From Bombyx mori (Eukaryota; Arthropoda; Insecta; Lepidoptera; Bombycidae), in NCBI RefSeq assembly GCF_030269925.1, contig NC_085119.1, positions 14,295,001-14,359,000 on the forward strand: DNA of 64,000 bases. The letters are read 5' to 3'. Shown here one piece after another: positions 1-10,636 of the stretch. A program made the translations under genes and the position numbers. Positions within the stretch are counted from its first letter, which is position 1; each line of letters begins with the position of its first letter. Below the pieces are notes generated by a model. The model saw nothing but the letters and a program-made list of their open reading frames with translations, was not told the origin of the DNA and did not search any database.

Positions 1-503
1 CCATTATGTAGACATTTAAAGTGTTTTAACAAATCTGACGATAGCTACCAATAGGCAGAAGTCTGACTAAAGTGCGGGATCGATAATTTAAAAAAAAAAA
101 TGCATATATGTATAACTGTACAGATACTGCTTAAGAATGCTTAGATCTGTTTAATATATTATACATAAATCTATCTTAAATTGAAAAATGCCCTATGTAT
201 TTTTTTGTTTTTGATTGTATGTAACGAAGTCTTTGAATGTCATTTTAATCGACTTCAAGACTTAACCGCTTGACTTGATACATTCATTACACACGTATCA
301 AAGACCGATGACAATACAATCATTTTATAATTTCGCTCTAATATCACGAACGGTAACGACAGCATAAAAAAATAAATTGAAATCAATTATTAGTTCGGTT
401 TGCTAGTTAAGCGTGTTTTTTTTTAAATTTTTTAAACTACTTCTAATCACAATCTAAGTTTTAATTAAAACTTTAACTAGTTGATGTTTAAATTTTTTGT
501 CAT
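1..503. other. AT-rich intergenic DNA with a weak dispersed-repeat match
   Basis: No coding signal is visible. The stretch around 285-440 contains an ACCGATGACAATACAAT-type string followed by T- and A-rich runs. Similar strings occur near 30900 and near 57466, so this is probably a remnant of a dispersed repeat rather than unique sequence. Confidence 0.4.
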
Positions 504-745
504 TACTGGTGGTAGGACATCTTGTGAGTCCACGCGGGTAGGTACCACCGCCCCGCCTAATTTCTGCCGTGAAGCAGTAATGCGTTTCGGTTTCAAGGGT
601 GGGGCAGCCGTTGTAACTATACTGAGACCTTAGAACTTATATCTCAAGGTGTGCGGCGCATTTACGTTGTAGATATGGGCTCTAGTAAATACTTAACACC
701 AGGTGGGCTGTGAGCTCGTCCAACCATGTAAGCAATAAAAAAAAA
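504..745 (+). mobile_element. Bm1 SINE, headless copy
   Basis: The copy starts at the recurrent TACTGGTGGTAGGAC boundary, runs through the TTCTGCCGTGAAGCAGTAATG and TATCTCAAGGTG blocks, and ends in AGCAATAAAAA. The tRNA-like head seen in full-length copies is absent. A two-base loss in the GATGTCTATGGG block marks it as an ordinary diverged copy. Confidence 0.92.
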
Positions 746-1121
746 CTTGAAGTAAAAAGTTTGACACGCTAATCGATAACATAACCAAACTGAGAAAATT
801 TAGTTCTAAAATAGAAAGATCCAGTCATTGGAGGTAATAAGAAGTCGACTGAGCACTCAGGCAGATTGGAGGCATTCTGAAGTTCTCGTATGGAGTAATC
901 GGAAGCTCTCGAGATTTCCGACATTATTCGCTGAAGCACTATCGGATCGCGTGCCCCCACACTGCGCCAAGATTTCGTTTTATTCTTATGTGCATAATAA
1001 TGGGTTTCATTTGGCATGGATACGTTTCTTGTAGTATAGAATGTAGAAACCCCAAAAAAATCGTTTAAAATTTCATCAAATTGAATTAAAAGTAACAAAA
1101 AAATTCATGATGTTAAAAAGG
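746..1121. other. Unassigned AT-rich stretch
   Basis: Overlapping short open frames occur on both strands, but none has recognisable motifs, and stop-free runs of this length are expected by chance here. No repeat family recognised. Confidence 0.3.
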
Positions 1122-1449
1122 AGTGCTCTGAGGAATTGTTCGAGATGATACCGACATCTCGTTTCTACCATCGCACCGCCCGCCACCGGAGTAGAGTTAA
1201 TCCGTACTACCTGGAGCCACTGCGGTCATCTACAGTGCGTTTCCAGAGGTCTTTTTTGCCACGGCTATGGAATGAGCTCCCCTCCACGGTGTTTCCCGAG
1301 CGCTATGACATGTCCTTCTTCAAACGAGGCTTGTGTAGAGTATTAAGCGGTAGGCAGCGGCTTGGCTCTGCCCCTGGCATTGCTGAAGTCCATGGGCGAC
1401 GGTAACCACTCACCATGAGGTGGGCCGTGTGCTCGACCGAAAAAAAAAA
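1122..1449 (+). pseudogene. CR1-like LINE 3' end with ORF C-terminus
   Basis: The reading frame from 1136 to 1405 encodes a typical C-terminus of a CR1/Jockey-group reverse transcriptase, with FYHRTARHRSR, a tryptophan-containing LWNELPS motif and FPERYDMSFFK. It lacks three residues before LWNELP compared with the copy at 48 kb, so a small in-frame deletion has occurred. The 3' tail ends in a poly(A) run after the CTCGACCG block. The element is 5' truncated, with no RT catalytic core. The exact clade name is inferred. Confidence 0.8.
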
Positions 1450-1987
1450 TTCGATCTATTGAGGATAATACCCCAGAATAGTTTTGAAATCATGACTTAG
1501 AAAAACAAATATAAATTTGATATTTTAAAATTAAATAAATTCGATAATTATGGAAATTATTCCTTGAGAGGTTCCGACATGAAATAAATGAAACGGAGAA
1601 TCCTCCGTCGATATAAGCCTTGTCACTAGCCGTCAACCGTTTTCTTAGTCAGTCGCCAAGTTTTAACGAGAAAAGTTTAAGTTTTGTGATATTTTTATTA
1701 AAAGTCGCTTTGTTGAAGGAAAATTTGGCCGCATTTGTTAGTGCTTGTACGCAAACAACAAAGTCTTTGATTTCAATTAAAAACGATAAGCAAATGTTTT
1801 GACGCGTTCATGGCCTCATGGGTAATGAGTAATAATACCATAGTTCGAAACGCAGCAATTACTGATTTTTCTAAGATACGACAATCAACTAAACTATTCC
1901 TTTACGGTGTAATAAAATAATTTTAGCGAAATAACATTGCTCTATGTGCATACGAAATTAGCCATAAAAAACGTCAGAAAACATTCT
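1450..1987. other. Unassigned AT-rich stretch
   Basis: A 60-codon open frame at 1620-1802 shows no motif and no initiation context. I see no repeat family or RNA gene here. Confidence 0.3.
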
Positions 1988-2609
1988 TTATTATTATTAT
2001 TATTTATTTTATTTGTTCTAATTTTTCATTGGTAAGCATTCTATTTCTAATAATAACTCGCCTTTGGTCTGAAACTCGTTGTTCTGAAACCATAACGTGG
2101 GGGTACTGTCTTAAAAAATGTTCATGTAGTAATTTCCTATATGTGGTCATATCTGTTTCTAATTTGGTGACGCGATAGTAGGTACGCATGATGAATATGT
2201 TTACATCTTCTGTCCATCTCATACGTACACGTGGTTTACCAGCCTTAGTGGACGCAGGTAAAAGGGTATTCACCCCCTGCGCAACATCTAAGGCAGGTGT
2301 GGCTATAGGTGCAGTTTGTTGTTCGGAATTCAGGTTGGCTGTAGCATTTTCGAGTGACCCGGAGGGAGCCCGCCTATTCAGCTCCTCTCCGCTGACGGTT
2401 CGTATGCTGCCACACCCAGCGTCAGCTCCAGGTGCGCCCCGGCGATCACCCCCGGGTAGCGGCCCTATACGTTTACTTTTTAAGCGCGTCTCCATATTTA
2501 ATGGGTTGCCAGAGCCATGTTAGCCGTGCCAGTAGTTTCATATCACGTGTCCGCCCCCCACGTGAATCTGATGGTCGATTCGGACGTATGGTTGGAACTT
2601 CGGGGGGCT
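1988..2609 (-). pseudogene. R4/Dong-like LINE 5' fragment inside TAA repeats
   Basis: On the minus strand a frame from 2495 to 2004 encodes a proline- and glycine-rich N-terminus followed by a Myb-like region with RMRWTEDVN, MRTYYRVTKLETD and SEQRVSDQRR. I associate this arrangement with N-termini of R4/Dong-type retrotransposon proteins. The frame stops exactly where a (TAA)n run begins, and the 5' end at about 2609 is also bordered by a TAA run. That fits the known insertion preference of Dong for TAA repeats. No RT or endonuclease domain is present, so this is a deletion derivative or truncated copy. The family assignment is from memory of motif style. Confidence 0.5.
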
Positions 2610-2624
2610 TATTATTATTATTAT

Positions 2625-2866
2625 TATTTATTTTTATTGCTTAGATTGTTGGACGAGCTCACCTGGCGTTAAGTGGTTATTGGAGCTCATAGACATCTAC
2701 AACGTAAATGCGCCACCCACCTTGAGATATAAGTTCTAAGGTCTCAAGTATAGTTAGAACGGCTGCCCCATCTTTCAAACCGAAACGCATTACTGCTTCA
2801 CTGCAGAAAAAGGCAGGGTGGTGGTACCTACTCGTGCGGACTCACAAGAGGGCCTACCACCGGTAA
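2625..2866 (-). mobile_element. Bm1 SINE, headless copy
   Basis: The reverse complement of the Bm1 body is complete, from the T-rich tail plus TTGCTTAG to the CTACCACCGGTA end. It abuts the TAA run that borders the Dong-like fragment. Part of the GCCCACCTGGTG block has been lost. Confidence 0.92.
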
Positions 2867-3400
2867 TATATATGTTCAGTTCATCATTCATCCGGCGAGA
2901 AATTCAGTGGATAAACGCAGCCATCGTCTTGCCATTTCAAGTAGTTTTTACTGCATATTCTCGATTGCAGTGATTAGCGCTTTGAGTTACTGTGATTCGA
3001 TTCTCTTGTTCTACGTATTCAGCGCTAAAGCGATGATTTTGAATAATATTCAAGGAACGGGAGTCTGTCGTGAAATCAATGCTAAACAGTCTATTTAATA
3101 ATTTAAGAACAAAAGGACAAAAAACAGATGTAAGAATTTTTGTTGTCAAACGAGTTGATTCGGCGAGTCATGAAGGAAGCTGGTTCTTCATTATATAATT
3201 GAATGTTGGTGTTTTTTGATAGAACTATGTAACTCATTAACATAATATGGTTATAATTTAGAGTAGGGAGAGAGTAATATTTGACGCTATTGTGACTACT
3301 TTTCTACATACTTTTTTTTATAACCGCTCATTTGGAATCTGTGGGACGACGGGAGAATTTAGTTCGTTCTGTGTTTTGTATCTTATGATCCAAGCTCAGT
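2867..3400. other. Unassigned AT-rich stretch
   Basis: Mutually overlapping open frames on opposite strands at about 2907-3149 have no motif. Nothing else is recognised. Confidence 0.3.
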
Positions 3401-3725
3401 GTTCTGAGGAACTTTTCAAGATGATTTTGTCATTTGCTTTTTATCTTCGGACCATCTGCTAGCAAGAACAAAATTCATCTATATTATTTAGAACCATCGA
3501 CTTCAACATTGTGTTTCCAGATATCTATTTTGCTTCGTATCAACCTGAATTAACTTCTCTCCCAGTTATTCCTGAAGACCTGCTTCAAACTAGGCCTATA
3601 GACTCCTGTATGGTAAGCGGATGCTTGGCTATCTCATTGGAATTGATTACGTCCATGATCGACAATAATCACTCACCATGGGTTTGGCCATACACTCGTC
3701 TGTCAATAACGAATAAAAAAAAAAA
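3401..3725 (+). pseudogene. Diverged CR1-like LINE 3' end
   Basis: This region aligns by eye along its length with the copy at 1122-1449. It starts at GTTCTGAGGAACTTTTCAAGATGAT and ends with a CACTCACCATGGGTTTGGCC block and poly(A). Many substitutions and indels have destroyed the frame, so it is a much older insertion than the copies at 1.1, 26.7 and 48 kb. Confidence 0.65.
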
Positions 3726-4588
3726 CAATCCGAATTTTCAAAACTTCATGACATCTATAAGTTAATTTCATAAAAAAAATTCACACATCTTATAATAACT
3801 AGATGATGATCGACCTTTGCTCGGTTTTTTTTTTGATAACGCCATCTTGTTGTGTCTTTAAGGCGGTTAGTTGCCCTCAATTTAGAAAAATAGTATTATT
3901 ATTCGCCAATAGATGTCCGGAAGAGTTGATTATGTTGATTATTGAAAACACCAATAAAAAAACATTTTCTGAAAATAAATCGCATCTAGATCGATTTATG
4001 TCCCCCAAAATCCACTGTATACGAAATTTTATGAAATCGTTGGAGCCGTTTCCGAGATTCAGATTATATATTTTATATATTAATATACAAGACTTGCTCA
4101 TTTCAAGGTATGAGATAAGATAAGATAAAAATAAAACAATTCGAAATAAATTCATTAAAATTAAAATAATTCAAACTTGTCTTGACTTGACGTATAAAAT
4201 AATACAGGCTGTCAATAAGTTATAGTTCCATACGATTCAGTTCAATTTCCAATGTAATATATCTTTTATTTTGCCTAATATCGTTAGCGAAATGAGCAAT
4301 TTGAAGTCTAACGACTCCGTAAAAACGGATCTTATAGTCGAAACCTTAAAGTTTAAAATGGTCATTGGGTGGGTATCAGTAAAAACTGAATAGTTACTAT
4401 TCGTATTTCTAGCGGGTCACGTTATACAACAGGGTAGCCACGAATTTAAAAAAAAAAGAAAATGAATTTTACATACAACTTTCATTTTACTCTAGAATTC
4501 GACGACACTGCGTGTTTTCCCTAAGGAATACCTACAATGGTTCTTTTAAATGTAAAAAAGTACCTTGAAATGATAAGAGTTTAACATT
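3726..4588. other. Unassigned AT-rich stretch with a GATAA tract
   Basis: A short (GATAA)n tract lies near 4112-4130. The same kind of tract ends a LINE 3' tail at 43.8 kb, so it may be the end of an old LINE. Otherwise no recognisable feature. Confidence 0.3.
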
Positions 4589-4812
4589 ATTTTTTGTTTT
4601 TTATTGCTTAGATGGTTGGACGAGCTCACAGCCCACCTGGTGTTAAGTGGTTATTGGAGCCCATAGACATCTACAACGTAAATGTACCACCCATATAGTT
4701 ACAACGGCTGCCCCGCCCTTCAAACTGAAACGCATTACTGCTTCACGGCAGAAATAGGCAGGGGGCTGTGGTACCTACCCGCGCGGACTCACAAGAGGTC
4801 CTACCACCAGTA
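4589..4812 (-). mobile_element. Bm1 SINE with internal deletion
   Basis: Standard headless Bm1 in reverse orientation. About 35 bp containing the TTGAGATATAAGTTCTAAGG block is missing, so the text jumps from the CACCCA block to TATAGTTACAACGG. Confidence 0.9.
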
Positions 4813-5451
4813 TTATGATAACATTATGATAATCAGAAGGCATAGGGCCTGTGTGTTACGTGTTCGGCGGAGTCTCAGAGATTATAAAATAAACCGTGTT
4901 AATTATAATGAGTGCTTCATTTCAAGTAATGAAGAGGTTGATTTTTCGATCGAGTTATTTTAATTATAACAATAAATATTTTGCTCCTGGCTTCAAATAT
5001 ATAAAACTATGGTCACCGTACACAGATTGGGCATCATAGCGCAGTCGACACGGAACGGGCGTGTTCTAGAACTTATACTGCAAGTAATGCTGCTGATATA
5101 ACGACTTAGGGCGGCATTACTTACCGGGAGTCACAAACTTTAATAGCTCTTGTGTATTACTTATTTCTGTAGAAATATTAATAAGCTACTATATCTCGCT
5201 GCGTTACGTCTTTGATTAAGTTCGTCTTTCACACAATACTACGTCTTCGCGGGTGGAAATTAACAACAAAATCGTGTCTTGCTATCTTTGATGCCTTGTT
5301 GGTACAATCTTTGATGATCTTGAACTTGATTTCATACTTCAAGCTACGTATCCAATTCATGATCAGAGGCCAGTCCGTACCTTGTTGTAGTAAAAGAAGT
5401 GAACTTAGCTGAAGTTTCTATATAAAACTGGTATATAATTGTTAATTATTT
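4813..5451. other. Unassigned stretch
   Basis: No supported coding or repeat feature. The region between 5030 and 5120 is slightly GC-richer but has no motif I recognise. Confidence 0.3.
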
Positions 5452-5899
5452 TGAAGTCGTCGTGGCCCAAAGGATAATACGCCCGGTGTATTCGTATGGA
5501 GCTTAGCGATGCACCGATATTTGAATCCCGCAGGCGGGTACCAATTTTTCTAATGAAATAATTACTTAAGAAATCTTCACGATTGACTTTCATGGTGAAG
5601 GTATAACATCGTGTAATAAAAATCAAACCCGCAAAATTATAATTTGCGTAATTACTTGTTGGTAGGACCTCTTGGGAGTCCGCACAGGTAGGTACCACCG
5701 CCCCGCCTATTTCTGACGTGAACCAGTAATACGTTTCGGTTTGAAGGGTGGGGCAGCAGTTGTAACTATACTGAGACCTTAGAACTCATATCTCAAGGTG
5801 GGTGGCGGCATTCACGTTGCAGATGTCTATAGGCTCCAGTAACCACTTAACACCAGGCGGGCTGTGAGCTCGTCTACCCAGCCAAGCAATAAAAAAAAA
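5452..5899 (+). mobile_element. Bm1 SINE, near full length with tRNA-like head
   Basis: The head carries a tRNA-like A box (GTGGCCCAAAGGATAA) and a degenerate B box (ATATTTGAATCCCGC). These would form an internal RNA polymerase III promoter. They are followed by the linker with GCAAAATTATAATTTGCG, the headless body and a poly(A) tail, giving about 448 bp. The B box has lost the canonical GGTTCGAATCC form, so promoter activity is doubtful. Confidence 0.93.
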
Positions 5900-6619
5900 C
5901 TTGTAGTGTTCGGTATATGAGCTTTGTGCGATCCATATACTATTTAGATTATGTTGAAACCATAGAAGACTTAAGTGTTTTAAAATGATCATGATGGAAT
6001 TACATAATAAAGCGCACATTGTATTAGTAGAAAAACGATAATATTAAAATATTTTTTTGCAATTAAAATATTGTATTTTTAAAATTAAGTTTACTACTAA
6101 TTAAAATATTACTAATTAAATGAAGTTTACTGATTTTTTTATAAGATTAGATAAACTAGTTCAATGTTTTGTTAATTTTTATTGAATGCAAGTTAAGAAC
6201 AGTAGATGTTTGACGCATTGTACATTACAGACAGGACTTAATTTTTGTATTTCGAGTCCAGAGCCACGTTTATCTTACAAATTTAACGACGCACCTCAAT
6301 TCACATAGGATTACGGTCGCCTTACAAAACTCAGAGCGCAAACCTAAATTAAAGTTGATAATGAACTTGAGATAATCTTTCTACCCTTTTGTACTAAAAT
6401 AATACCCTTTCTTTTATTAAAACACGCCCTTTTGTTCCCGGGGTTAAATAAAGTGTATTATTTCGTGTTTGTACCCGGCCACTTTTTTTTTTTAATCTTT
6501 TTTTTTGTCTGTCATGAATGAATTCGTTTTGTTTTTCCAGACTAAATATGTTAGGCTGTTGCATCTTGCTTCTTCAAATATACAAGGTATTTTTTTTATA
6601 CTAGCTTAAGGATTATATA
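5900..6619. other. AT-rich unassigned stretch
   Basis: Long A- and T-rich runs with repeated TACTAATTAAA strings near 6090-6130. No coding or family signal. Confidence 0.3.
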
Positions 6620-6745
6620 GTCCACCTGTATTTAAGCAACTACGGGAGCCCATAGACCTAAAACATAAATGATGTCTCCTACTTTGAGAATTCAGGGTGA
6701 AGTTTCAATAGCGTGCCGGCTGTATAATTGCTGTTTGACGTATTG
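6620..6745 (-). mobile_element. Degenerate Bm1-like remnant
   Basis: A weak match to reversed Bm1: CCACCTGTATTTAAGCAACTA, GGGAGCCCATAGACCT and ACTTTGAGAATTCAGGGT blocks occur in the right order with many changes. Confidence 0.45.
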
Positions 6746-6916
6746 TTCGAAAACAAAAACTTTCAAAATATTTAGTTTTTTAAAACTTCTGTTTTCACTT
6801 CCACAGTACAAAGAATGACTATTTTGAGTTCAGTTGATCTCCTATTTGTTCCTGATTATTTCTTAGAATAAATCTAGTATTTCATATAATGAGACTTCTT
6901 ATTCTACGTTTGGACT

Positions 6917-7341
6917 ATCTTTTTTTTATTTATTTTTATTTTGTTTATTGTTTAGATGGATGGACGAGCTCACAGCCCACCTGATGTTAAGTGGTTACTG
7001 GAGCCCATAGACATCTTTTTTTTTTTTTTTTTTATTGCTAGATGAGTGGACGAGCTCACAGCCCACCTGATGTGAAGTGGTTACTGGAGCCCATAGACAT
7101 TTACGATGTAAATGCGCCACCCACCTTGAGATATAAGTTCTAAGGTCTCAAGTATAGTTACAACGGCTGCCCCACCCTTCAAACCGAAACGCATTACTGC
7201 TTCACGGCAGAAATAGGCAGGGTGGTGGTACCTACCCGCGCGGACTCACAAGACGTCCTACCACCAGTAAACTCACAAGACGTCCTAACGTAAATGCGCC
7301 ACCCACCTCGAGATATAAGTTCTAAGGTCTCAGTATAGTTA
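6917..7341 (-). mobile_element. Bm1 SINE split by a second Bm1
   Basis: The outer copy is read in reverse from 6917 to 7012, stops at CATAGACATC, and resumes at about 7287 with ACGTAAATGCGCCACCCACC and the following blocks up to 7341. A complete second Bm1 occupies 7013-7269. The outer copy is 5' incomplete after TATAGTTA. Confidence 0.8.
7013..7269 (-). mobile_element. Bm1 SINE nested in another Bm1
   Basis: The copy is full in the headless sense, with a long T tail and the terminal TACCACCAGTA. It is followed by an 18-bp repeat of its own 5' segment (ACTCACAAGACGTCCTA) before the outer copy resumes. The repeated segment suggests a replication-slip or recombination event at the junction. 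Confidence 0.85.
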
Positions 7342-7917
7342 TCATTGTCTTTGGACAATCATAACTGTAAGTTCAATTCAAAATTAGATCCGGCATGAAA
7401 ATAATAAAATACACGAAGCGAGCGAGCTACAAATTATCGTTTCACTCATAAAAATGTCAATAACCTGCTCAACACTAGCTCACTATAAATTATATTCGCA
7501 CTGAAAGTGAATAAAAACACGAAGTCCAACAGTTGAATTATAAAACGTTGTACAGAGAGAAAGACGCGATAAAAACCATTGCTGAAACTGCTAAGCTCAA
7601 AGTTAGAGCTTGAAATCCAGGCTGCAGCCATTATTAATAAATTAGCATGAAGTCCTGTTCAGTTTTTCTCCGACCTCTTTGGAACATAATATGGAAATCC
7701 GTTTGCTGGCAGCTTTAATGAAAACTAAAAAAAAAAAAAAAACTTAAGTTTTTATCACGTACATTATTAAGTAAGTTTCGAGACCTTTATCTTTCTTAAC
7801 GAGCACAAGAATCGAGTTATGAGTTAAGAAATTTTTCTGTTTTTTCTTTCTTTTGTTTCTGAAAGAAGTTTCTTCTTTAGTAGAAGCTGGTAGACGAATA
7901 AGAAATGATAATTTAAT
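7342..7917. other. Unassigned AT-rich stretch
   Basis: A 61-codon minus-strand open frame at 7446-7631 has no motif. No recognised repeat. Confidence 0.3.
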
Positions 7918-8149
7918 GACTCGTGGTAGGGCGTCTTGAGAGTCCAGACGGGTGGGTACCACTACCCGTCCTATATCTGCCGCGCTGCAGTAACGCGGTC
8001 GGATATGAAGAGCGGGGCAGCCTTTGTACTATGAGACTTAGAACTCATCGTTCAAAATGGATGACAGTGTTTATATTGTTGATGTGTACGGACTCGGACG
8101 GCGGTGGCACCTACCCGCGCGAACTCACAAGAGGTCCTAGCACCAGTAA
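7918..8149. mobile_element. Inverted composite of two Bm1 fragments
   Basis: From 7918 to about 8088 the sequence is a diverged plus-strand Bm1 5' half (CGTGGTAGGGCGTCTTGAGAG, GGTACCACTAC, GGGGCAGCC). From about 8096 to 8149 it is the reversed 5' end of a better preserved copy (CACCTACCCGCGCGAACTCAC, ending in CACCAGTAA). The two parts face each other. Confidence 0.7.
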
Positions 8150-8164
8150 AAATGTATGCAGGTA

Positions 8165-8522
8165 TATTTCTGGTTCATAGTACAGGGAATACTAGTTCGG
8201 AGTATGATAGCCGTGTGTGATTAGTCCTCTTTTTTTTCCCTACCTAAGCTGATGGTCTAAAGAGACCATATCAGTGTAACCTTAACTAGTAGGTGAGCTC
8301 ACGGGGCGCAAACCTGACGATGTTGCTAACACGAACCCTAGCAAGAGCCGTGCTTCGCAGAATCTACCACCGGATCGAAAACGCGACCCATTGAGAAGAT
8401 CCGGCGAGAAACTCAGTGGGCTGTGTCTGTGGGTTAATTTACTCGCCGAGCCCTTCGTCGCAAGCGACGGGTTCGACGAGAACGATGACCGGGATTAGTC
8501 CTCGATTATTATTATTATTATG
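8165..8522 (+). mobile_element. Second tRNA-type SINE, 3' part, interrupted
   Basis: The TACAGGGAATACTAGTTC and CCGTGTGTGATTAGTCCT blocks match the 3' part of the second SINE family seen at 62.7-63.0 kb and 53.6 kb. The family's ATT-type tail follows at about 8504-8522. Between them sits a Jockey-like LINE tail bounded by an 11-bp duplication. Confidence 0.6.
8230..8492 (-). mobile_element. Jockey-like LINE 3' tail with target-site duplication
   Basis: The segment begins with a poly(T), which is poly(A) on the minus strand. It contains the 3' UTR signature shared with the 54 kb Jockey element (GATCCGGCGAGAAACTCAGTG) and ends near the sequence encoding the extreme C-terminus. GATTAGTCCTC is repeated exactly at 8219-8229 and 8493-8503 and is the TSD. 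The element is severely 5' truncated. Confidence 0.88.
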
Positions 8523-8568
8523 ACCAAACACACGTTTCATAGCGTTGTTTGTCTGTTGTTGTTTTTTT

Positions 8569-8839
8569 ACTGGTGGTAGGACCTCTTGTGATTACTGGTG
8601 GTAGGACCTCTTGTGAGTCCGCGCGGGTAGGTACCACCGCCTTGCTTATTTCTGCCGTGAAGCAGTAATGCGTTTCGGTTTGAAGGGTGGGGCAGCCGTT
8701 GTAACTATACTTGAGATCTTAGAACTTATATCTCAAGGTGGGTGGCGCATTTACGTTGTAGATGTCTATGGGCTCCAGTAACCACTTAACACCAGGGGGG
8801 CTGTGAGCTCGTCCACCATCTAAGCAATAAAAAAAAAAC
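8569..8839 (+). mobile_element. Bm1 SINE with duplicated 5' start
   Basis: Headless Bm1 with poly(A). The first 25 bases, beginning TACTGGTGGTAGGACC, occur twice in tandem. This is a small slip or an aborted re-initiation at the same 5' boundary. Confidence 0.92.
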
Positions 8840-9117
8840 ACTCTTTCATGGTAACACTTAAGCAAACACTCATGACTGATTGCTTTTCACAGCAGTATTT
8901 GATGGGTGTAATTAAATGATATTATGATTAAAAATGTCACGCGAAATGTACATTTCTGTTTGTTTACAAGGCGGCGTAACGATTATTCAAATGTACACTA
9001 TACGTTTGAATGCTTGTTATATAAGTAGATTAATGGTTGGTATTTCTCGGAGTTCACTAACAAAATATTTATTGATATAACCATAATATAATTGGGCACG
9101 TTCGAATTGATTGATGG

Positions 9118-9420
9118 TTTGTTTTAATGAGGAATACAAATTAAGGAGCGGACGGTTAGCGTGGTATGGACATGTGATGCGTAGAGAGAAGATGCATGTG
9201 ACTAGGAGATGTATGGTAATGGTAGTGCAAGGTAGAGGGGGAAGAGGTCGACCGAAGAAAACATGGATGGAGTGTGTGAATGACGATATGAGAGAGAGAG
9301 GAGTGACTGTTGAGATGACGGCTGATAGAAGAGAATGGAAGAGAAAAATTAGCTGTGCCGACCCCACCTAGTGGGATAAGGTGGAGAAAAAGACTGTGCC
9401 AGTTACGAACCTGAATTCGT
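9118..9420 (+). pseudogene. RTE-like LINE C-terminus and 3' end
   Basis: The frame at about 9128-9371 encodes the characteristic end of an RTE-type reverse transcriptase protein: RLAWYGHVMRRE, GRGRPKKTW, ECVNDDMRERG and a terminal CADPT. The stop follows immediately, as is typical. Catalytic domains are absent, so this is a 5'-truncated copy. The C-terminal frame is undamaged, suggesting a fairly young insertion. The 3' border is not clear. Confidence 0.82.
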
Positions 9421-9636
9421 AGGTTTCTAGAGACCATCGGAAAAATCGTATTACAGCTAAACACAGCGTCCGAAGAGGGCAACGGTAACATTACAATCTT
9501 ATTAATATTAGCCTTAGAGAAATTCACACTTTTTGCTTATTTTGTATGTAATATTCAAATACAAAAAAAATACAGTCGAATTGAGAATCTCTTTCTTTTT
9601 TGAGGCGGGCTAAAAATAAGCAATACATACTTAGAG

Positions 9637-9799
9637 TTTGAATGGTGGGGCAGCCGTTATACTGTAAAAACAGGGACTTAAAATTCGTGTCTCAAGAAGG
9701 GCGGCGGTATTGACGTGATTGATGTCTATGAGCTTCGGTGACCACTTAACACCGGGTGGGACGTTAGGTCATCCATTAATCTTGACAATAAAAGAAAAC
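9637..9799 (+). mobile_element. Bm1 SINE, diverged 3' part
   Basis: The segment matches the 3' half of Bm1 (TTTGAATGGTGGGGCAGCCG to GACAATAAAAGAAAA) with about one change every eight bases. It is an old copy. Confidence 0.75.
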
Positions 9800-10049
9800 G
9801 CTGTACGAATGGTTTAATTTTACAACGCTTCGACTGTATTCCTATTCAGTGATGTGCTTCAAATCGAGCGAGCGAAAAACAACCATCGAGATATTATGTA
9901 ATGTAATTTCGATGAAAACAACTCAATAATTCGACCAAACCTGAATTTTGTTTAACGACCTTAGATGTGCAGGCATGAAATATTCTATGCAGGAATCATT
10001 TAATCAAATTTCTGTAAACCCTTCACTAATGTATCACACCATTATTTGC

Positions 10050-10490
10050 TTTTTTTATTGTTTAGATGGTTGGACGAGCTCACGGCCCAGCTGGTGTTAA
10101 ATGGTTACTGGAGCCCATAGATATCTACAACATTAATGCCGCCACCCACCTTGAGATATGAATTCTAAGGTCTCAGGTTAGTTAGAACGGCTGCCCCACT
10201 CTTCAAACCGAAACGCATTACTGCTTAGCGCCAGAAATACGCAGGGTGGGTGGTACCTTCCCGTGCGAACTCACAAGATATCCCACCATCAGTGATTACG
10301 CAAATTATGTTTTTGCGGGTTTCATTTTTATTACACGATGTTATTCCTTCACCGTGGACGTAAATCGTGGACAATTGTCAAGTACGTATTTCATTTGAAA
10401 AATTGGTGCGTGCCTGCGGGATTCGAACACTGATGCATCGCTAGATACGATTGCATCGGACGTCTTATCCTTTAGGCTCCGATGAGTTCG
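10050..10490 (-). mobile_element. Bm1 SINE, near full length with head
   Basis: Read in reverse, the copy holds the tail, the body, the linker and a tRNA-like head with a B box close to GTGTTCGAATCCCGC and an A box near TAAAGGATAAGACG. The body end and head are linked by the GCGTAATCACTG junction. Some substitutions are present in the linker. Confidence 0.92.
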
Positions 10491-10541
10491 AAGCAAATGA
10501 TTTTAAATCGAACTTTGAAGCAAATATAAAAAACCATTAGT

Positions 10542-10571
10542 TAAGCTAAGCTAAGCTAAGCTAAGCTAAGC
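10542..10571. repeat. (TAAGC)6 microsatellite
   Basis: Six perfect copies of a five-base unit followed by a partial one. It lies between a SINE and a CR1-like tail. Confidence 0.95.
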
Positions 10572-10636
10572 TTGTGAGTTGAGGGTCCCGCTTAGCCATT
10601 TAGCCAGACAAACACAACTTTCGTATTGAGGATAAA

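Noticed and set aside
9017..9527. Minus-strand frames of 116 and 123 codons
   Set aside because: They are antisense shadows of the RTE C-terminus on the plus strand.
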